DNA of 40,612 nucleotides from Ardenticatenaceae bacterium (GCA_020634495.1 JACKBR010000041.1:1-40612), one strand, 5' to 3'; counted from the stretch's first letter, positions 1 to 8,077 are shown. Numbers and translations: made by a program. Notes: generated by a model from the sequence alone, not told the origin.

Positions 1-191
1 AAAACGGCCGCATCCCCCAAATTTTCCAGCTTGTCATTGCGAAAAGCAGGCAAAAAGAGATGCTCCACTAGCTCCGCCGACAGCTTGCCGCCACCGCCAT
101 GCCCCAAAATAATGTTGGGATAGCTGCGCAGCGGCATGGGGCAGGTCCAGCCTTCAAAATCTAAATCGTTGCTCTTGATATCGTTCGTCAA
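1..191 (-). CDS. hypE: HypE, hydrogenase maturation (N-terminus only)
   Basis: Only the first ~63 codons are in the window; the gene runs off the left edge. The translation holds the motif ILGHGGGGKLSAELVEHLF followed by LPAFRN and DAAVL, the N-terminal signature of HypE, the AIR-synthase-like protein that dehydrates the thiocarboxamide on its C-terminal Cys to the cyanide ligand of [NiFe]-hydrogenase. I place the start at a TTG (191) because AAAAGGA lies 6 bases upstream; no ATG precedes the conserved block in this frame until the internal one in WTCPMPL. It is the last gene of the leftward hypF-C-D-E run and is separated from hypD by a 66-bp hairpin repeat. Family assignment is firm; the start is less certain. 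Confidence 0.88.
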   Translation of the reverse strand, partial: MTNDIKSNDLDFEGWTCPMPLRSYPNIILGHGGGGKLSAELVEHLFLPAFRNDKLENLGDAAV

Positions 192-210
192 AGTTAATCC
201 TTTTAGGATG

Positions 211-276
211 GGAGATTGGAGATCAGAGATTGGAGATTTGGGACTGTCAATCTCTAATCTCCAGTCTCCAATCTCC
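211..276. repeat. Intercistronic hairpin repeat, GAGATTGG family
   Basis: The left arm is made of degenerate copies of GGAGATTGGAGAT and the right arm of their complement (AATCTCTAATCTCC, CCAATCTCC), giving an imperfect long hairpin between hypD and hypE. Related copies lie at 30087-30141 and 39604-39663, also between co-directional genes. Confidence 0.8.
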
Positions 277-280
277 TTTT

Positions 281-1396
281 TTAGTCAGCTACAGCCACAT
301 TTTCCAGGGACACAAAACGGCCGTATTGATAATAAGCCGCGCACGCCCCCTCAGTAGAAACCATCGTGGCCCCCAGCGGATTGCGCGGGGTGCATTCTTT
401 GCCAAAGGCAGCGCACTCGTTGGGTTTAATCATGCCTTGCAGCACCTCGCCACTGCGGCACAGCTCAGATTCACGTGTTTCAATGTGGCCCACGTCAAAG
501 CGAACGGCCGCATCAAAATCACGGTACGCCTCGCTGAGTTCCCAGCCACTTTGCGGAATCAGGCCAATGCCGCGCCACTGCCGGTCGCTCACGGTGAACA
601 CATCGGCCAGCATTTTTTGAGCAGCGGCGTTGCCCTTTTCGGTGACGGCGCGGGGATAGGCATTTTCTACTTGGGAACGGCCGTTTTCCAATTGAGCCAC
701 CGTCCGCCGAATCCCTTCCAGCACGTCTAGCGGTTCAAAACCCGTCACCACAATCGGCACCTGGAATTTTTCTGCAATGGGGCCGTACTGCCAGTAGCCC
801 ATCACGCTGCACACATGCCCCGCCGCCAAAAACGCCTGCACCCGGTTGGTTGGCGACTGCAAAATCGCTTCAATCGCCGGTGGTACCAACACGTGCGAAA
901 CCAGCATCGAAAAATTCTTTAAGTTTTGCTGCTTTGCCTGGAAAACGGCCATCGCGTTGGCCGGAGCGGTCGTCTCAAAGCCGATGCCAAAAAACACCAC
1001 CTCTTTCTCCGGGTTTTCGCGGGCAATTTTTACCGCGTCCAGCGGCGAATACACGATGCGCACGTCGCCGCCTTCGCTCTTGATGCGGAACAAATCTTTT
1101 TCGCTGCCGGGCACGCGCAGCATATCGCCAAAAGAGCAAAAAATAACGTCGGGACGGGCAGCGATGGCCAGCGCTTTATCAATTATGCCCAGCGGCGTGA
1201 CGCACACCGGGCAGCCAGGGCCGTGAATCATTTCGATGGTATCGGGCAAAAGCTGGTCGATGCCGTTGCGGATGATGGAGTGGGTTTGCCCGCCGCACAC
1301 CTCCATCATGACCCATTTTTGAGTCGCCAGCTGGTCAATTTGATCCAGCAGCTTTCGGGCCAGGTCTGGATCGCGAAACTCATCTAAATATTTCAT
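281..1396 (-). CDS. hypD: HypD, hydrogenase Fe(CN)2CO assembly scaffold
   Basis: HypD is the [4Fe-4S] scaffold on which, with HypC, the Fe(CN)2CO group is assembled before delivery to the hydrogenase large subunit. The 371-aa protein has the usual length and the family motifs in order: [11 protein letters not shown] near residue 33, [11 protein letters not shown] near 58-68, [10 protein letters not shown] near 90, [12 protein letters not shown] near 138, GHVCSVMG near 194, [10 protein letters not shown] near 220, and a C-terminal block with [25 protein letters not shown] and a final EGACAAYY. The cysteines needed for the cluster and redox chemistry are therefore present. Its ATG overlaps the hypC stop by 4 bases, so the two are translationally coupled. 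Confidence 0.97.
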   Translation of the reverse strand: MKYLDEFRDPDLARKLLDQIDQLATQKWVMMEVCGGQTHSIIRNGIDQLLPDTIEMIHGPGCPVCVTPLGIIDKALAIAARPDVIFCSFGDMLRVPGSEKDLFRIKSEGGDVRIVYSPLDAVKIARENPEKEVVFFGIGFETTAPANAMAVFQAKQQNLKNFSMLVSHVLVPPAIEAILQSPTNRVQAFLAAGHVCSVMGYWQYGPIAEKFQVPIVVTGFEPLDVLEGIRRTVAQLENGRSQVENAYPRAVTEKGNAAAQKMLADVFTVSDRQWRGIGLIPQSGWELSEAYRDFDAAVRFDVGHIETRESELCRSGEVLQGMIKPNECAAFGKECTPRNPLGATMVSTEGACAAYYQYGRFVSLENVAVAD

Positions 1397-1656
1397 GTGG
1401 CCTGCTCCTCATCGGCCAGAAGCTCCTCTTCCAGCAAACCCATCTCGTTAAACAGGGCCAATGTTTCTAAGGCAGATGCCTCATCCAGTTGCGTTATGGC
1501 AAAGCCCACATGAATGATGGTGTAATCGCCAACCTCAATTTCGGGCAGATAAGCCAGGCAAACTTCTTTTTGGATGCCGCTAAAATCGACCTTGCCCATG
1601 CGGGTGCCGTTTGCTTCATAAATTTCAACTACTTTCCCTGGAATGCCTAAGCACAT
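1393..1656 (-). CDS. hypC: HypC/HupF chaperone
   Basis: Small beta-barrel chaperone that binds the Fe(CN)2CO intermediate with HypD and delivers it to the hydrogenase large subunit. The 87-aa protein starts [12 protein letters not shown]; the Cys right after the initiator Met is the conserved functional residue, and [32 protein letters not shown] is the rest of the HypC fold. A ribosome site (AAGGAAGAGAAACG on the minus strand) precedes the ATG. It lies between hypF and hypD, with a hairpin repeat on the hypF side and a 4-base overlap on the hypD side. Confidence 0.96.
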   Translation of the reverse strand: MCLGIPGKVVEIYEANGTRMGKVDFSGIQKEVCLAYLPEIEVGDYTIIHVGFAITQLDEASALETLALFNEMGLLEEELLADEEQAT

Positions 1657-1682
1657 CGTTTCTCTTCCTTTTTGTCACTAAG

Positions 1683-1756
1683 GGTAATCAGTATTCAGTG
1701 GTCGGTCATCAGTAGTGAGTTTTACTGATGACTGATTACCGATTACTGATCACTGG
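1683..1756. repeat. Intercistronic hairpin repeat, CAGTATTCAGT/ACTGATTAC family
   Basis: Degenerate copies of AATCAGTATTCAGT and GTCATCAGT followed by their complement (ACTGATGACTGATTAC, GATTACTGATCACTG) form a long imperfect hairpin filling the hypF-hypC spacer. The same family appears twice inside hypF itself (2880-2951 and 3487-3546). Confidence 0.82.
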
Positions 1757-1758
1757 TT

Positions 1759-4176
1759 CTAGCTCGTTTGAATCATCACCTGCCCCAGCGCCAGCCCGCC
1801 GTCGTTGGGGGGGACGAGGCGATGGGTGAATATTTCAAAATTGTGGTGGTGCAGTTGGCGCACGGCCGTTTCTAACAAAGTCACATTCTGGAACACGCCG
1901 CCGCTCAAAGCCACCTGGTTCAGGCCGTGCTGCTGCCGCATCTGCAAACTGAGCTGCACGATGAGATCGGCCACGGCGTTGTGAAACTTGGCAGCGATTA
2001 CGGCCGTATTCAACCCAGCCCGCAAATCCTGCCCCAGCGCCGCAAAAATTGGCGCAGCGTCAAATAGATCGCCGGATAAATCAAAGTGGTACTGCTCCGT
2101 CACATTTGGCGCAGCTATCACTTCCAGCTCAATCGCCGCCTGCCCTTCATACGTCACCGTCTGGCGAATGCCCAGCAGGGACGCCACCGCATCAAACAGC
2201 CGCCCCATGCTGCTGGTCGGCACGCTGTTAATCTCTTTGGTCAGCATTTGCTGCAAAACGCGCTGTTCTGCTTCTGGGCAGGCCGCCACGCAGGGCAATC
2301 CTTCATCCCAGGGCAACCCGGCGGCCTGTAAATGGGCCAGCGCCAGGCGATACGGCCGTTTCACTGCCACATCGCCCCCAGCCAACGGTACATATTTTAG
2401 ATGAGCCGCCCGGGTAAAACCATGATAGTCGGCTAAGAGCAGTTCGCCGCCCCACACCGCGCCGTCCGTGCCGTAGCCCGTGCCGTCGAAGCTAAACCCA
2501 ATGACCGGAGAACGGCCGTTCAGTCGATGCTCGGCCATGACGCTGGCAATGTGGGCATGATGATGCTGCACGGCCATCACGGGTACGGCCGTCTGTTCCT
2601 GCGCCCAGCGGGTAGAGAGGTAGCCAGGGTGCATGTCGTACACCAGTCGCTCTGGCTCGGTGCGGAAGATGGCTTTGTAATGGGAAACGGCCGTGGCAAA
2701 CGCATCTAGCGTCTCCAAGTTTTCCATATCGCCGATGTGCTGGCTCATGTAGCCGTACTCGCCGTTGGCCAGGCAAAAAGTGCTCTTCAGCTCGCCGCCC
2801 ACCGCCAGTGTTGGCGGCACGGGGAAGGGCAATTTCACCGGGAAGGGCGCGTAGCCACGGGAACGGCGGAGCGGGAGACAGTGGTCAGTATTCAGTTGCC
2901 AGTATTCAGTATTCGGTTCACTGATTACTGAATACTGATTACTGATTACTCTCACAACCGAGTCATCGCAACGGCCGTAAATCTCCCGGTTGTGCATGAG
3001 GAAAGCGTCGGCCAGACCGGCCAGCCGTTCGCGGGCTTCGTCGTTGTCCTTGACGATGGGTTCGTTGCTGTAGTTGGCGGAGGTCATGACCAGGAGTGGC
3101 AAGTTGCAGGTTGCAAGTTGCAGGTTTTCTAGCAGGAGGTAGTGGAGTGGGGTGTAGGGCAGCATGACGCCGATGGTGTTGTTGCCGGGGGCGACCAGTG
3201 GTGAGAGTGGAGTGTTTTCTTTTTGGTTGAGGAGCAGAATCGGCCGTTCTTTGCTGGTGAGCAACGCTTCTTCAGCGGCTGACAGATGGGCAAACTGGCG
3301 CACGGCGTCCACGTCGCGGGCCATCACGGCAAATGGTTTGTCCACCCGCCCCTTGCGCTCACGCAAAGTCGCCAGCGCCGCATCGTTGGTTGCGTCACAG
3401 GCCAGATGAAAGCCGCCCAGCCCCTTCACCGCCACAATTTTCCCCGCCGCCAGCAATTTCTGCGCTTCCCCAATCGCCCCATCTCCCCTCACCGATAACC
3501 GCTCACCGTTTACCGACCACTGATCACTGCCCACTGAATACTGCTGACTAAATTCCAGCCACACCATCGGCCCACACACCGCACACGCATTCGGCTGGGC
3601 GTGAAACCGTCGGTCCAGCGGATTGTCGTACTCAGCCTGGCAGTCGGGGCACATGGTGAATTCGGCCATCGTGGTTAACGGCCGATCGTAGGGAATATCT
3701 TTGATGATGGTGAAGCGCGGGCCGCAGTTGGTGCAGTTGATGAAGGGGTAGCGGTAGCGGCGATTTTGCGGGTCGAACAGCTCGCTCAGGCAATCGTCGC
3801 ACAGGCAAATATCGGGCGAAATGAGGGTATTGGCCGCCGCCTGCGCCTGGCTGTGGACGATCACAAATTGGCTACTGCCCTGCACGGGCAAATTTTCGGT
3901 AGTTATTTGCTCGATGTGGGCCAGAGGTGGGTGATTGTTGGTGAGCTCGTAGTGGAATTCGGTTACGGCCGTTTCCGCCCCCTCAATCTCAATAAACACC
4001 CCACCACTGTCATTACCCACAAACCCTGTCAGCGCGTGCTTTACCGCCAGCCCGTAAACAAACGGCCGAAAACCAACCCCCTGCACCACGCCGCGCACCG
4101 TCAGCCGCTGGCGCACGGTCGGCGAAGAGGATGAAGCAGATTTTGGAGTAGTCACTTCTTTAATCATTACCTTCAC
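1759..4176 (-). CDS. hypF: HypF carbamoyltransferase with three in-frame repeat intrusions
   Basis: HypF transfers the carbamoyl group of carbamoyl phosphate to HypE as precursor of the cyanide ligands. Domains in order: acylphosphatase (RLTVRGVVQGVGFRPF, residues ~24-110), two zinc-finger blocks (CLCDDC..CTNCG and CPDC..CAVCG, ~125-203), YrdC-like (KGLGGFHLACDA to VMTSANYSNEP, ~250-370), and the Kae1-like C-terminal domain (HHHAHIASVMAEH, SGGVFQN, NDGGLALGQ). At 805 aa it is longer than usual because of three stretches unlike HypF: about residues 209-231 (QQYSVGSDQWSVNGERLSV), 350-359 (NLQLATCNLP) and 409-431 (ISNQYSVISEPNTEYWQLN). Each is coded by a repeat resembling the intergenic ones. 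The frame stays open and all catalytic motifs remain. The start used is GTG 4176; ATG 4167 is an alternative. Confidence 0.95.
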   Translation of the reverse strand: MKVMIKEVTTPKSASSSSPTVRQRLTVRGVVQGVGFRPFVYGLAVKHALTGFVGNDSGGVFIEIEGAETAVTEFHYELTNNHPPLAHIEQITTENLPVQGSSQFVIVHSQAQAAANTLISPDICLCDDCLSELFDPQNRRYRYPFINCTNCGPRFTIIKDIPYDRPLTTMAEFTMCPDCQAEYDNPLDRRFHAQPNACAVCGPMVWLEFSQQYSVGSDQWSVNGERLSVRGDGAIGEAQKLLAAGKIVAVKGLGGFHLACDATNDAALATLRERKGRVDKPFAVMARDVDAVRQFAHLSAAEEALLTSKERPILLLNQKENTPLSPLVAPGNNTIGVMLPYTPLHYLLLENLQLATCNLPLLVMTSANYSNEPIVKDNDEARERLAGLADAFLMHNREIYGRCDDSVVRVISNQYSVISEPNTEYWQLNTDHCLPLRRSRGYAPFPVKLPFPVPPTLAVGGELKSTFCLANGEYGYMSQHIGDMENLETLDAFATAVSHYKAIFRTEPERLVYDMHPGYLSTRWAQEQTAVPVMAVQHHHAHIASVMAEHRLNGRSPVIGFSFDGTGYGTDGAVWGGELLLADYHGFTRAAHLKYVPLAGGDVAVKRPYRLALAHLQAAGLPWDEGLPCVAACPEAEQRVLQQMLTKEINSVPTSSMGRLFDAVASLLGIRQTVTYEGQAAIELEVIAAPNVTEQYHFDLSGDLFDAAPIFAALGQDLRAGLNTAVIAAKFHNAVADLIVQLSLQMRQQHGLNQVALSGGVFQNVTLLETAVRQLHHHNFEIFTHRLVPPNDGGLALGQVMIQTS
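2880..2951. repeat. CAGTATTCAGT-family repeat inside hypF, in frame
   Basis: Copies of CAGTATTCAGT followed by ACTGATTACTGAATACTGATTACTG form a hairpin-capable block inside the coding sequence. It codes about 23 residues (around 409-431) between VVRV and LPLRRSRGYAP, where HypF proteins normally have only a few residues. Confidence 0.85.
3101..3126. repeat. Short tandem GCAAGTTGCAGGTT repeat inside hypF
   Basis: AAGTTGCAGGTTGCAAGTTGCAGGTT is a tandem of a ~14-bp unit (AGTTGCAGGTTGCA). It codes NLQLATCNL just before LLVMTSANYSNEP and adds roughly ten residues relative to the usual HypF loop. Confidence 0.6.
3487..3546. repeat. Second CAGTATTCAGT-like repeat inside hypF, in frame
   Basis: CTCACCGATAACCG, CTCACCGTTTACCG, ACCACTGATCACTG and CCCACTGAATACTG are degenerate units of the same family. 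They code around residues 209-231, between the second zinc finger and the GDGAIGEAQKLLAAGKIVAVKG block, a position that is a short loop in ordinary HypF. Confidence 0.75.
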
Positions 4177-4209
4177 GAAACACGCAGATGATGTAGCAAA
4201 GAAATAAGA

Positions 4210-5787
4210 TCAGCGTTCATCAGCGTTCATCTGCGTCCCATCAACGGCCGTTGCAAACACTCTTGCAAAATAACTGTCCACCAACTCATCCAAACCTTCG
4301 CGCACCGCATCGGTTACATCAATCCCCGCCAGCCGCAAGGCCAACTGCTGCTTAAATTCTAATTGCATGTAGCGGTAAATCTGGATGCGCTGCGCCTGGG
4401 GCGAGCCAGCCCCGTGCATCGATTCCGTCAGGTAGCCCACCGCGTTGCGCCCCAGCGTCATGTTTTCAATCAGGCGCATGATGCGCATGCGGTGTTCCGT
4501 CGGCACATCGGCCCGCCCGCGCAAATATTTGTCCAGCAGCGGCCCCAGCTCCTCGTGCCGGTAGTCGGCCTCAGACGGCAGGGTGGCCACCAGACCGCCA
4601 GCAATATCCTGGGCCAGGCGGCTGATTTCGTAGGGGAAGCGGGTGACGTGGTGCTTGCAGACGTTGGCCAGCATGTCGTCGCACAGGTAAGCGCCGGATT
4701 TTGTGGCCTGGCTTTGGTAGGAGGAGGCGATGCCCGTGGCGTAAATCGTTTCGTTCAGGTGGGTCATCTCCACCAGCTTGTCGCGAATGTGCGAGGCGCG
4801 GGGCACGCCGTTGAATTCGGCGGCAGCAGCCGTAGCCCCGATGAGCACGTCGCCCACGCCGCTTTTGCAGACGTAGCTGCGCCGGTGGTAGCAGGTGAAT
4901 CGTTCTACCAGCATGGCGGCAAACTCGGTTTCGCCATCCATAAAAATAAGCGCGTTGGGGATAAACACATCGTCAAAAATGACCATCGCTTCCTGGCCGC
5001 CGTATTGGGCGTTGCCGCTGTCGATGCTGCCATTTTCCATGCTGCGGGTGTCGCACGATTGACGGCCGTACACATACGTAATCCCCTCGGCCGTGACCGG
5101 AATTGCCCCTACGATGGCAAAATCGCGGTCTTCCGGGCTGAGCCGCAGCGTGGGCATGACAATGAGCCAGTGGGAATTGATGCAGCCGGTCTGGTGCGCC
5201 TTCGCCCCGCGAATAAAAACGCCCTCAGCCGTGCGCCGGGTGATGTGAACATACAGGTCTGGATCGGCCTGCTGGTGCGGTGCCAGGCTGCGGTCGCCCT
5301 TTACGTCGGTCATGGCCCCGCCGATGACCACGTTTTGCTGCTGCGCCTGAGCAATGAAGGTTTTGAGCCGGTCATGGTAGGGCGTGCCGTGCTTTTCATC
5401 AATTTCGTAGGTGACGGAGTAGAGGGAGTTAAGCGCATCCATGCCCACGCAGCGCTGGAAACAGGTGCCGGTGAGCTGGCCCAGGCGGCGCTGCATTTTG
5501 TTCTGATTCACAACGTCTTCCACACTGTTGGCGACGTGCAAAAAGCGGTTGACGGGCTGGCCAGTGAGGGGGGATACGGCCGTTCCCAACTCCGGGTGTT
5601 TGGCAGCCAGATCATACGTTTCGGCAACGGCGTTGATAGACGGCCGTATCATCGGGTGATCCACCGGCTCGTCGATGCGCTCGCCAAAGAGGTAGACATT
5701 CAAGTTGCGCCCGCGCAGGCTTTCAATGTAATCGGCCCCGGTCACAATTCTAGCTTTGCTGGTTTCCTGCCCATTTTGTTGGCTCAT
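4210..5787 (-). CDS. abfD: 4-hydroxybutyryl-CoA dehydratase-like enzyme (HpaB/AbfD superfamily)
   Basis: AbfD is a flavin plus [4Fe-4S] enzyme that dehydrates 4-hydroxybutyryl-CoA to crotonyl-CoA, in 4-aminobutyrate fermentation and in 4-hydroxybutyrate CO2-fixation cycles. The 525-aa protein carries AbfD-type blocks throughout: DHPMIRPSINAVA, TCFQRCVGMDALN, GAMTDVKGDRSLAP, RGAKAHQTGCINSH, VYGRQSCDTRSME, YGGQEAMVIFDDVFIPN, LVEMTHLNETIYATGIA and YLTESMHGAGSPQAQRI. Candidate cluster ligands are Cys109, Cys113, His301 and Cys307; the plain flavin monooxygenases of the family lack these cysteines. The His-Cys spacing is one residue shorter than I recall for the clostridial enzyme. The start is ATG 5787, preceded by GGAGGA; the frame stays open upstream only through a repeat. 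It stands alone, so the exact substrate is inferred from similarity. Confidence 0.85.
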   Translation of the reverse strand: MSQQNGQETSKARIVTGADYIESLRGRNLNVYLFGERIDEPVDHPMIRPSINAVAETYDLAAKHPELGTAVSPLTGQPVNRFLHVANSVEDVVNQNKMQRRLGQLTGTCFQRCVGMDALNSLYSVTYEIDEKHGTPYHDRLKTFIAQAQQQNVVIGGAMTDVKGDRSLAPHQQADPDLYVHITRRTAEGVFIRGAKAHQTGCINSHWLIVMPTLRLSPEDRDFAIVGAIPVTAEGITYVYGRQSCDTRSMENGSIDSGNAQYGGQEAMVIFDDVFIPNALIFMDGETEFAAMLVERFTCYHRRSYVCKSGVGDVLIGATAAAAEFNGVPRASHIRDKLVEMTHLNETIYATGIASSYQSQATKSGAYLCDDMLANVCKHHVTRFPYEISRLAQDIAGGLVATLPSEADYRHEELGPLLDKYLRGRADVPTEHRMRIMRLIENMTLGRNAVGYLTESMHGAGSPQAQRIQIYRYMQLEFKQQLALRLAGIDVTDAVREGLDELVDSYFARVFATAVDGTQMNADER

Positions 5788-6094
5788 CTTTGTCCTCCGT
5801 TCACTGTGTCGATTCACAAAAAAAGCTTTCTTAACCACCGAGAGCGCGGAGAACACGGAGTTTTGTTTATTCTCTGCGCCTTCCGCGTCCTCCACGGTTA
5901 ATCTTCTAAGTGTTTGCCTTTGTTCAATCTTAGCAGGAAAACGGCCGTTGTCCGAACCACAGCGGCATAAGCTTCAAATCGTTCTGTCACGCTTGTGTCA
6001 CGTTGATTCTGTATCGTTCCCACATTGATTAACAATATTGAATCGTATTGATGAGGGCAATTGTAATTTGTAGACCCCCGTAGGAGGTAGTGAC
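5788..6094. other. Divergent intergenic region
   Basis: This 307-base spacer lies between the leftward dehydratase and a rightward small gene. Its first part is a hairpin repeat (5831-5901), followed by an ACGGCCGT copy near 5941. The rest is A+T-rich up to TAGGAGGTAGTGACATG, which holds the ribosome site of the 6095 gene. Promoters for both genes must lie here, but I see no unambiguous -35/-10 pair. Confidence 0.6.
5831..5901. repeat. Hairpin repeat, GAGAACGCGGAG family
   Basis: Begins TTAACCACCGAGAGCGCGGAG and ends CGCGTCCTCCACGGTTAA, so the outer ends pair. The same GAGAACGCGGAGAGCGCAGAG-type units recur at about 8930-8952 and 12358-12386. Confidence 0.7.
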
Positions 6095-6451
6095 ATGTTG
6101 CAGCAAAGTTTCAGTCATAAATTATTTAGCCGTGTTTTTACTTATCATTGGCAGAAGGCTGTGGGGCGGGGAACGGCCGTTTCCACCCCCCAGGCGATTC
6201 AAATAGCTTACCAACAGTTCCAAAAAATATACCCCGAATGGGTAGACAACCTGTTTGATATGAGCTTCCTCACCACAGAAGCTGCCCCGCTTTTTGCTCG
6301 CAACAGCCTGCCCACAGCCACCCAGTTGGGCATTGCCTGGTGTAATCAATTCGGCAGAGGCATGTCTGCCAAAAAAGCAGCCGACATGGAAAAAGTGCTG
6401 CCAATTGCCAAGGCATTTTTAGCAATGGTGCAGCGGGCCATCAAATCTTAA
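6095..6451 (+). CDS. Hypothetical protein, 118 aa
   Basis: I do not recognise a family. The gene is supported by a strong ribosome site (GGAGG 7 bases before ATG), by one copy of the genome-typical octamer ACGGCCGT inside it, and by a good terminator after the stop. The protein is soluble-looking and mostly helical, without a signal peptide or membrane segment; a C-terminal basic helix ends AKAFLAMVQRAIKS. It has a single Cys (IAWCNQFGRGM). It is a single-gene unit between the dehydratase and the MarR operon, so context gives no function. Confidence 0.72.
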   Translation: MLQQSFSHKLFSRVFTYHWQKAVGRGTAVSTPQAIQIAYQQFQKIYPEWVDNLFDMSFLTTEAAPLFARNSLPTATQLGIAWCNQFGRGMSAKKAADMEKVLPIAKAFLAMVQRAIKS

Positions 6452-6485
6452 TTTTTCCCAATGAATTTGTTCATTGCCGCAACAG

Positions 6486-6520
6486 AAAAAAGCCGCTGGG
6501 TACACGTCAGCGGCTTTTTT
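6486..6520 (+). terminator. Rho-independent terminator
   Basis: A-tract, then stem AGCCGCTG / CAGCGGCT with loop GGTACACGT, then a six-T run. It lies 34 bases after the stop of the 118-aa gene. The A-tract on the other side lets it work in both directions. Confidence 0.9.
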
Positions 6521-6548
6521 CATGTTTGTAGGCATGGTTGATGAGAGA

Positions 6549-6566
6549 TAGTTTAATATTAAACTA
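6549..6566. promoter_or_regulatory. Palindromic operator of the MarR regulator
   Basis: TAGTTTAATATTAAACTA is a perfect 18-bp palindrome 87 bases before the marR start. A partial second copy (ATTTAATATTGATATATTA) follows directly at about 6568-6585. MarR dimers bind palindromes of this size, and the A+T-rich overlap suits repression of the operon promoter. Binding by the adjacent MarR is inferred from position. Confidence 0.72.
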
Positions 6567-6652
6567 TTTAATATTGATATATTAGCCAAGCGCCAGTATA
6601 CTCCCCTAAGTTGAAATATTTAACCGAATAAACTTGCCGCAAAAGGAGCATC

Positions 6653-7108
6653 GTGGGAACGCATTACAACGGAAGCGAAGAAGAAATTTTGGCGCTGGAC
6701 TGCTACATCAAGCTATTTCGCGCCGCCGAATCAGTCAGCCAGAGCATTAACGCCCATTTGCGGGCATATGACCTGACGCTAAGCCAGTTTGGCACGCTGG
6801 AAGCGATCTACCATCTTGGTCCAATGCAAAGCGGCGAGCTGGGGCAAAAAATCTTAAAAACCAGCGGCAACATGACGATGGTGATTGATCATTTGGAGAA
6901 GCGCGGGTTGGTCACCCGCCAGCGGCGCGCCGATGATCGCCGCCGCGTAGACATTCATCTGACAGAAGACGGCCGTTCCCTCATTGCCACTATCCTCCCA
7001 ACACACGTGGCTGGCGTCGTGCAATCCCTTTCGCCATTAACGATGGCCGAACAGCAGCAGCTAGCAGACCTGTGCCGCATGTTGGGCCTGGGGCAAGCGC
7101 ACATTTAG
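6653..7108 (+). CDS. MarR-family transcriptional regulator (MhqR-like)
   Basis: Winged-helix dimeric repressor of 151 aa with the MarR layout: N-terminal dimerisation helix, LTLSQFGTLEAIYHLGPMQSGELGQKILKTSGNMTMVIDHLEKRGLVTRQRRADDRRRVDIHL-type DNA-binding domain cut here into its parts (HTH at ~45-75, wing DDRRRVDIHLTEDG at ~93-106), and a C-terminal helix pair. It starts at GTG 6653 behind AAAAGGAG. With the genes that follow (VOC dioxygenase, carboxylesterase) it matches the Bacillus MhqR arrangement, where the repressor is released by quinones and catechols. A perfect palindrome upstream suggests autoregulation. The inducer is inferred from synteny only. Confidence 0.9.
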   Translation: MGTHYNGSEEEILALDCYIKLFRAAESVSQSINAHLRAYDLTLSQFGTLEAIYHLGPMQSGELGQKILKTSGNMTMVIDHLEKRGLVTRQRRADDRRRVDIHLTEDGRSLIATILPTHVAGVVQSLSPLTMAEQQQLADLCRMLGLGQAHI

Positions 7109-7117
7109 GAGTAAATT

Positions 7118-8077
7118 ATGAAACCAGTACAAGGATTACATCATATTACGGCCGTTGCCAGCAATCCACACAAAAACGTCGAATTCTATCACCACGTTCT
7201 GGGGCAGCGGCTGGTGAAAAAAACCGTCAACTTTGACGATCCGGGCACCTACCATCTGTATTACGGCGATGAAATTGGCACGCCCGGCACCATCATGACC
7301 TACTTTCCCTGGCAGCACATGCGGCCAGGACGACGGGGCAATGGAGAAACGGCCGCAATGGCCTACACCATTCGTCCCGAAGCGATGGGCTTTTGGCAAA
7401 ATTGGCTGCAAAAAAACAATATCTCCACAGGCGGGCTGCAAACCCGCTTTGGCGCAGACGTGCTCCCCTTCACCGATCCCGATGGCCTGCCGCTGGAACT
7501 CATCACCTCAGACAATCCCACCACGCTGCAATTTTGGGCCGATGGCCCCATCGGCGAAAAAGAAGCGCTGCAAGGCTTCCACAGCGTCACGCTCTGGCTG
7601 GATCAGGTTGAACCAACCGCTAACCTGCTCACAGAACAGCTAGGCTACCTGTTTGTTGGTGAGGAAGGCAACCGCTATCGCTACCAGGCCGATGCCAATG
7701 ACATTGGGCTGTACGTAGACATTTTGCACCGGCCAGGGCAGCCGTCTGGACAATTTGGCGCAGGCTCCATCCACCACATTGCCTTCCGCACGGTAGATGA
7801 CACGGAGCAGCTGGAATATTTACAAAAGCTGCGCCATGCGCGGGTTCAGGTCACCCCGGTGCAAGATCGACAATATTTCCGCTCGATCTATTTTCGTTCG
7901 TCCGGTGGCGTCTTGTTTGAAATTGCCACCGACGCACCTGGGTTCCCTTACGACGAGCCTGTTGATGAGCTGGGCACGCACCTCAAGCTGCCAGCCTGGC
8001 TGGAGCAGCACCGTCCGGCCATCGAGCAGCGCCTGCCCGAAATCGACCTCAAAACAATCGTCAAATCAATACCGTAG
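7118..8077 (+). CDS. Ring-cleaving dioxygenase, MhqO/glyoxalase (VOC) family
   Basis: The 319-aa protein is a tandem VOC protein of the MhqO/PcpA-like group, predicted metal-dependent dioxygenases acting on hydroquinone- or catechol-type rings. It starts GLHHITAVASNPHKNVEFYHHVLGQRLVKKTVNFDD, a typical family opening. The second half contains GFHSVTLW, a second HHIAF block and FEIATDAPGF, which supply the His/His/Glu-type metal site. The ATG has AGGAGTAAATT before it and lies 9 bases after the marR stop, so it is cotranscribed with the regulator. Substrate is not determined by sequence; quinone or catechol detoxification is inferred from the mhq-like context. Confidence 0.9.
   Translation: MKPVQGLHHITAVASNPHKNVEFYHHVLGQRLVKKTVNFDDPGTYHLYYGDEIGTPGTIMTYFPWQHMRPGRRGNGETAAMAYTIRPEAMGFWQNWLQKNNISTGGLQTRFGADVLPFTDPDGLPLELITSDNPTTLQFWADGPIGEKEALQGFHSVTLWLDQVEPTANLLTEQLGYLFVGEEGNRYRYQADANDIGLYVDILHRPGQPSGQFGAGSIHHIAFRTVDDTEQLEYLQKLRHARVQVTPVQDRQYFRSIYFRSSGGVLFEIATDAPGFPYDEPVDELGTHLKLPAWLEQHRPAIEQRLPEIDLKTIVKSIP

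Noticed and set aside
4363..5901. Long open frame (512 codons) on the plus strand opposite the AbfD-like gene
   Set aside because: The minus-strand protein matches a known family over its full length; the opposite frame shows no domain, has no ribosome site, and is open only because of the codon bias of the real gene.
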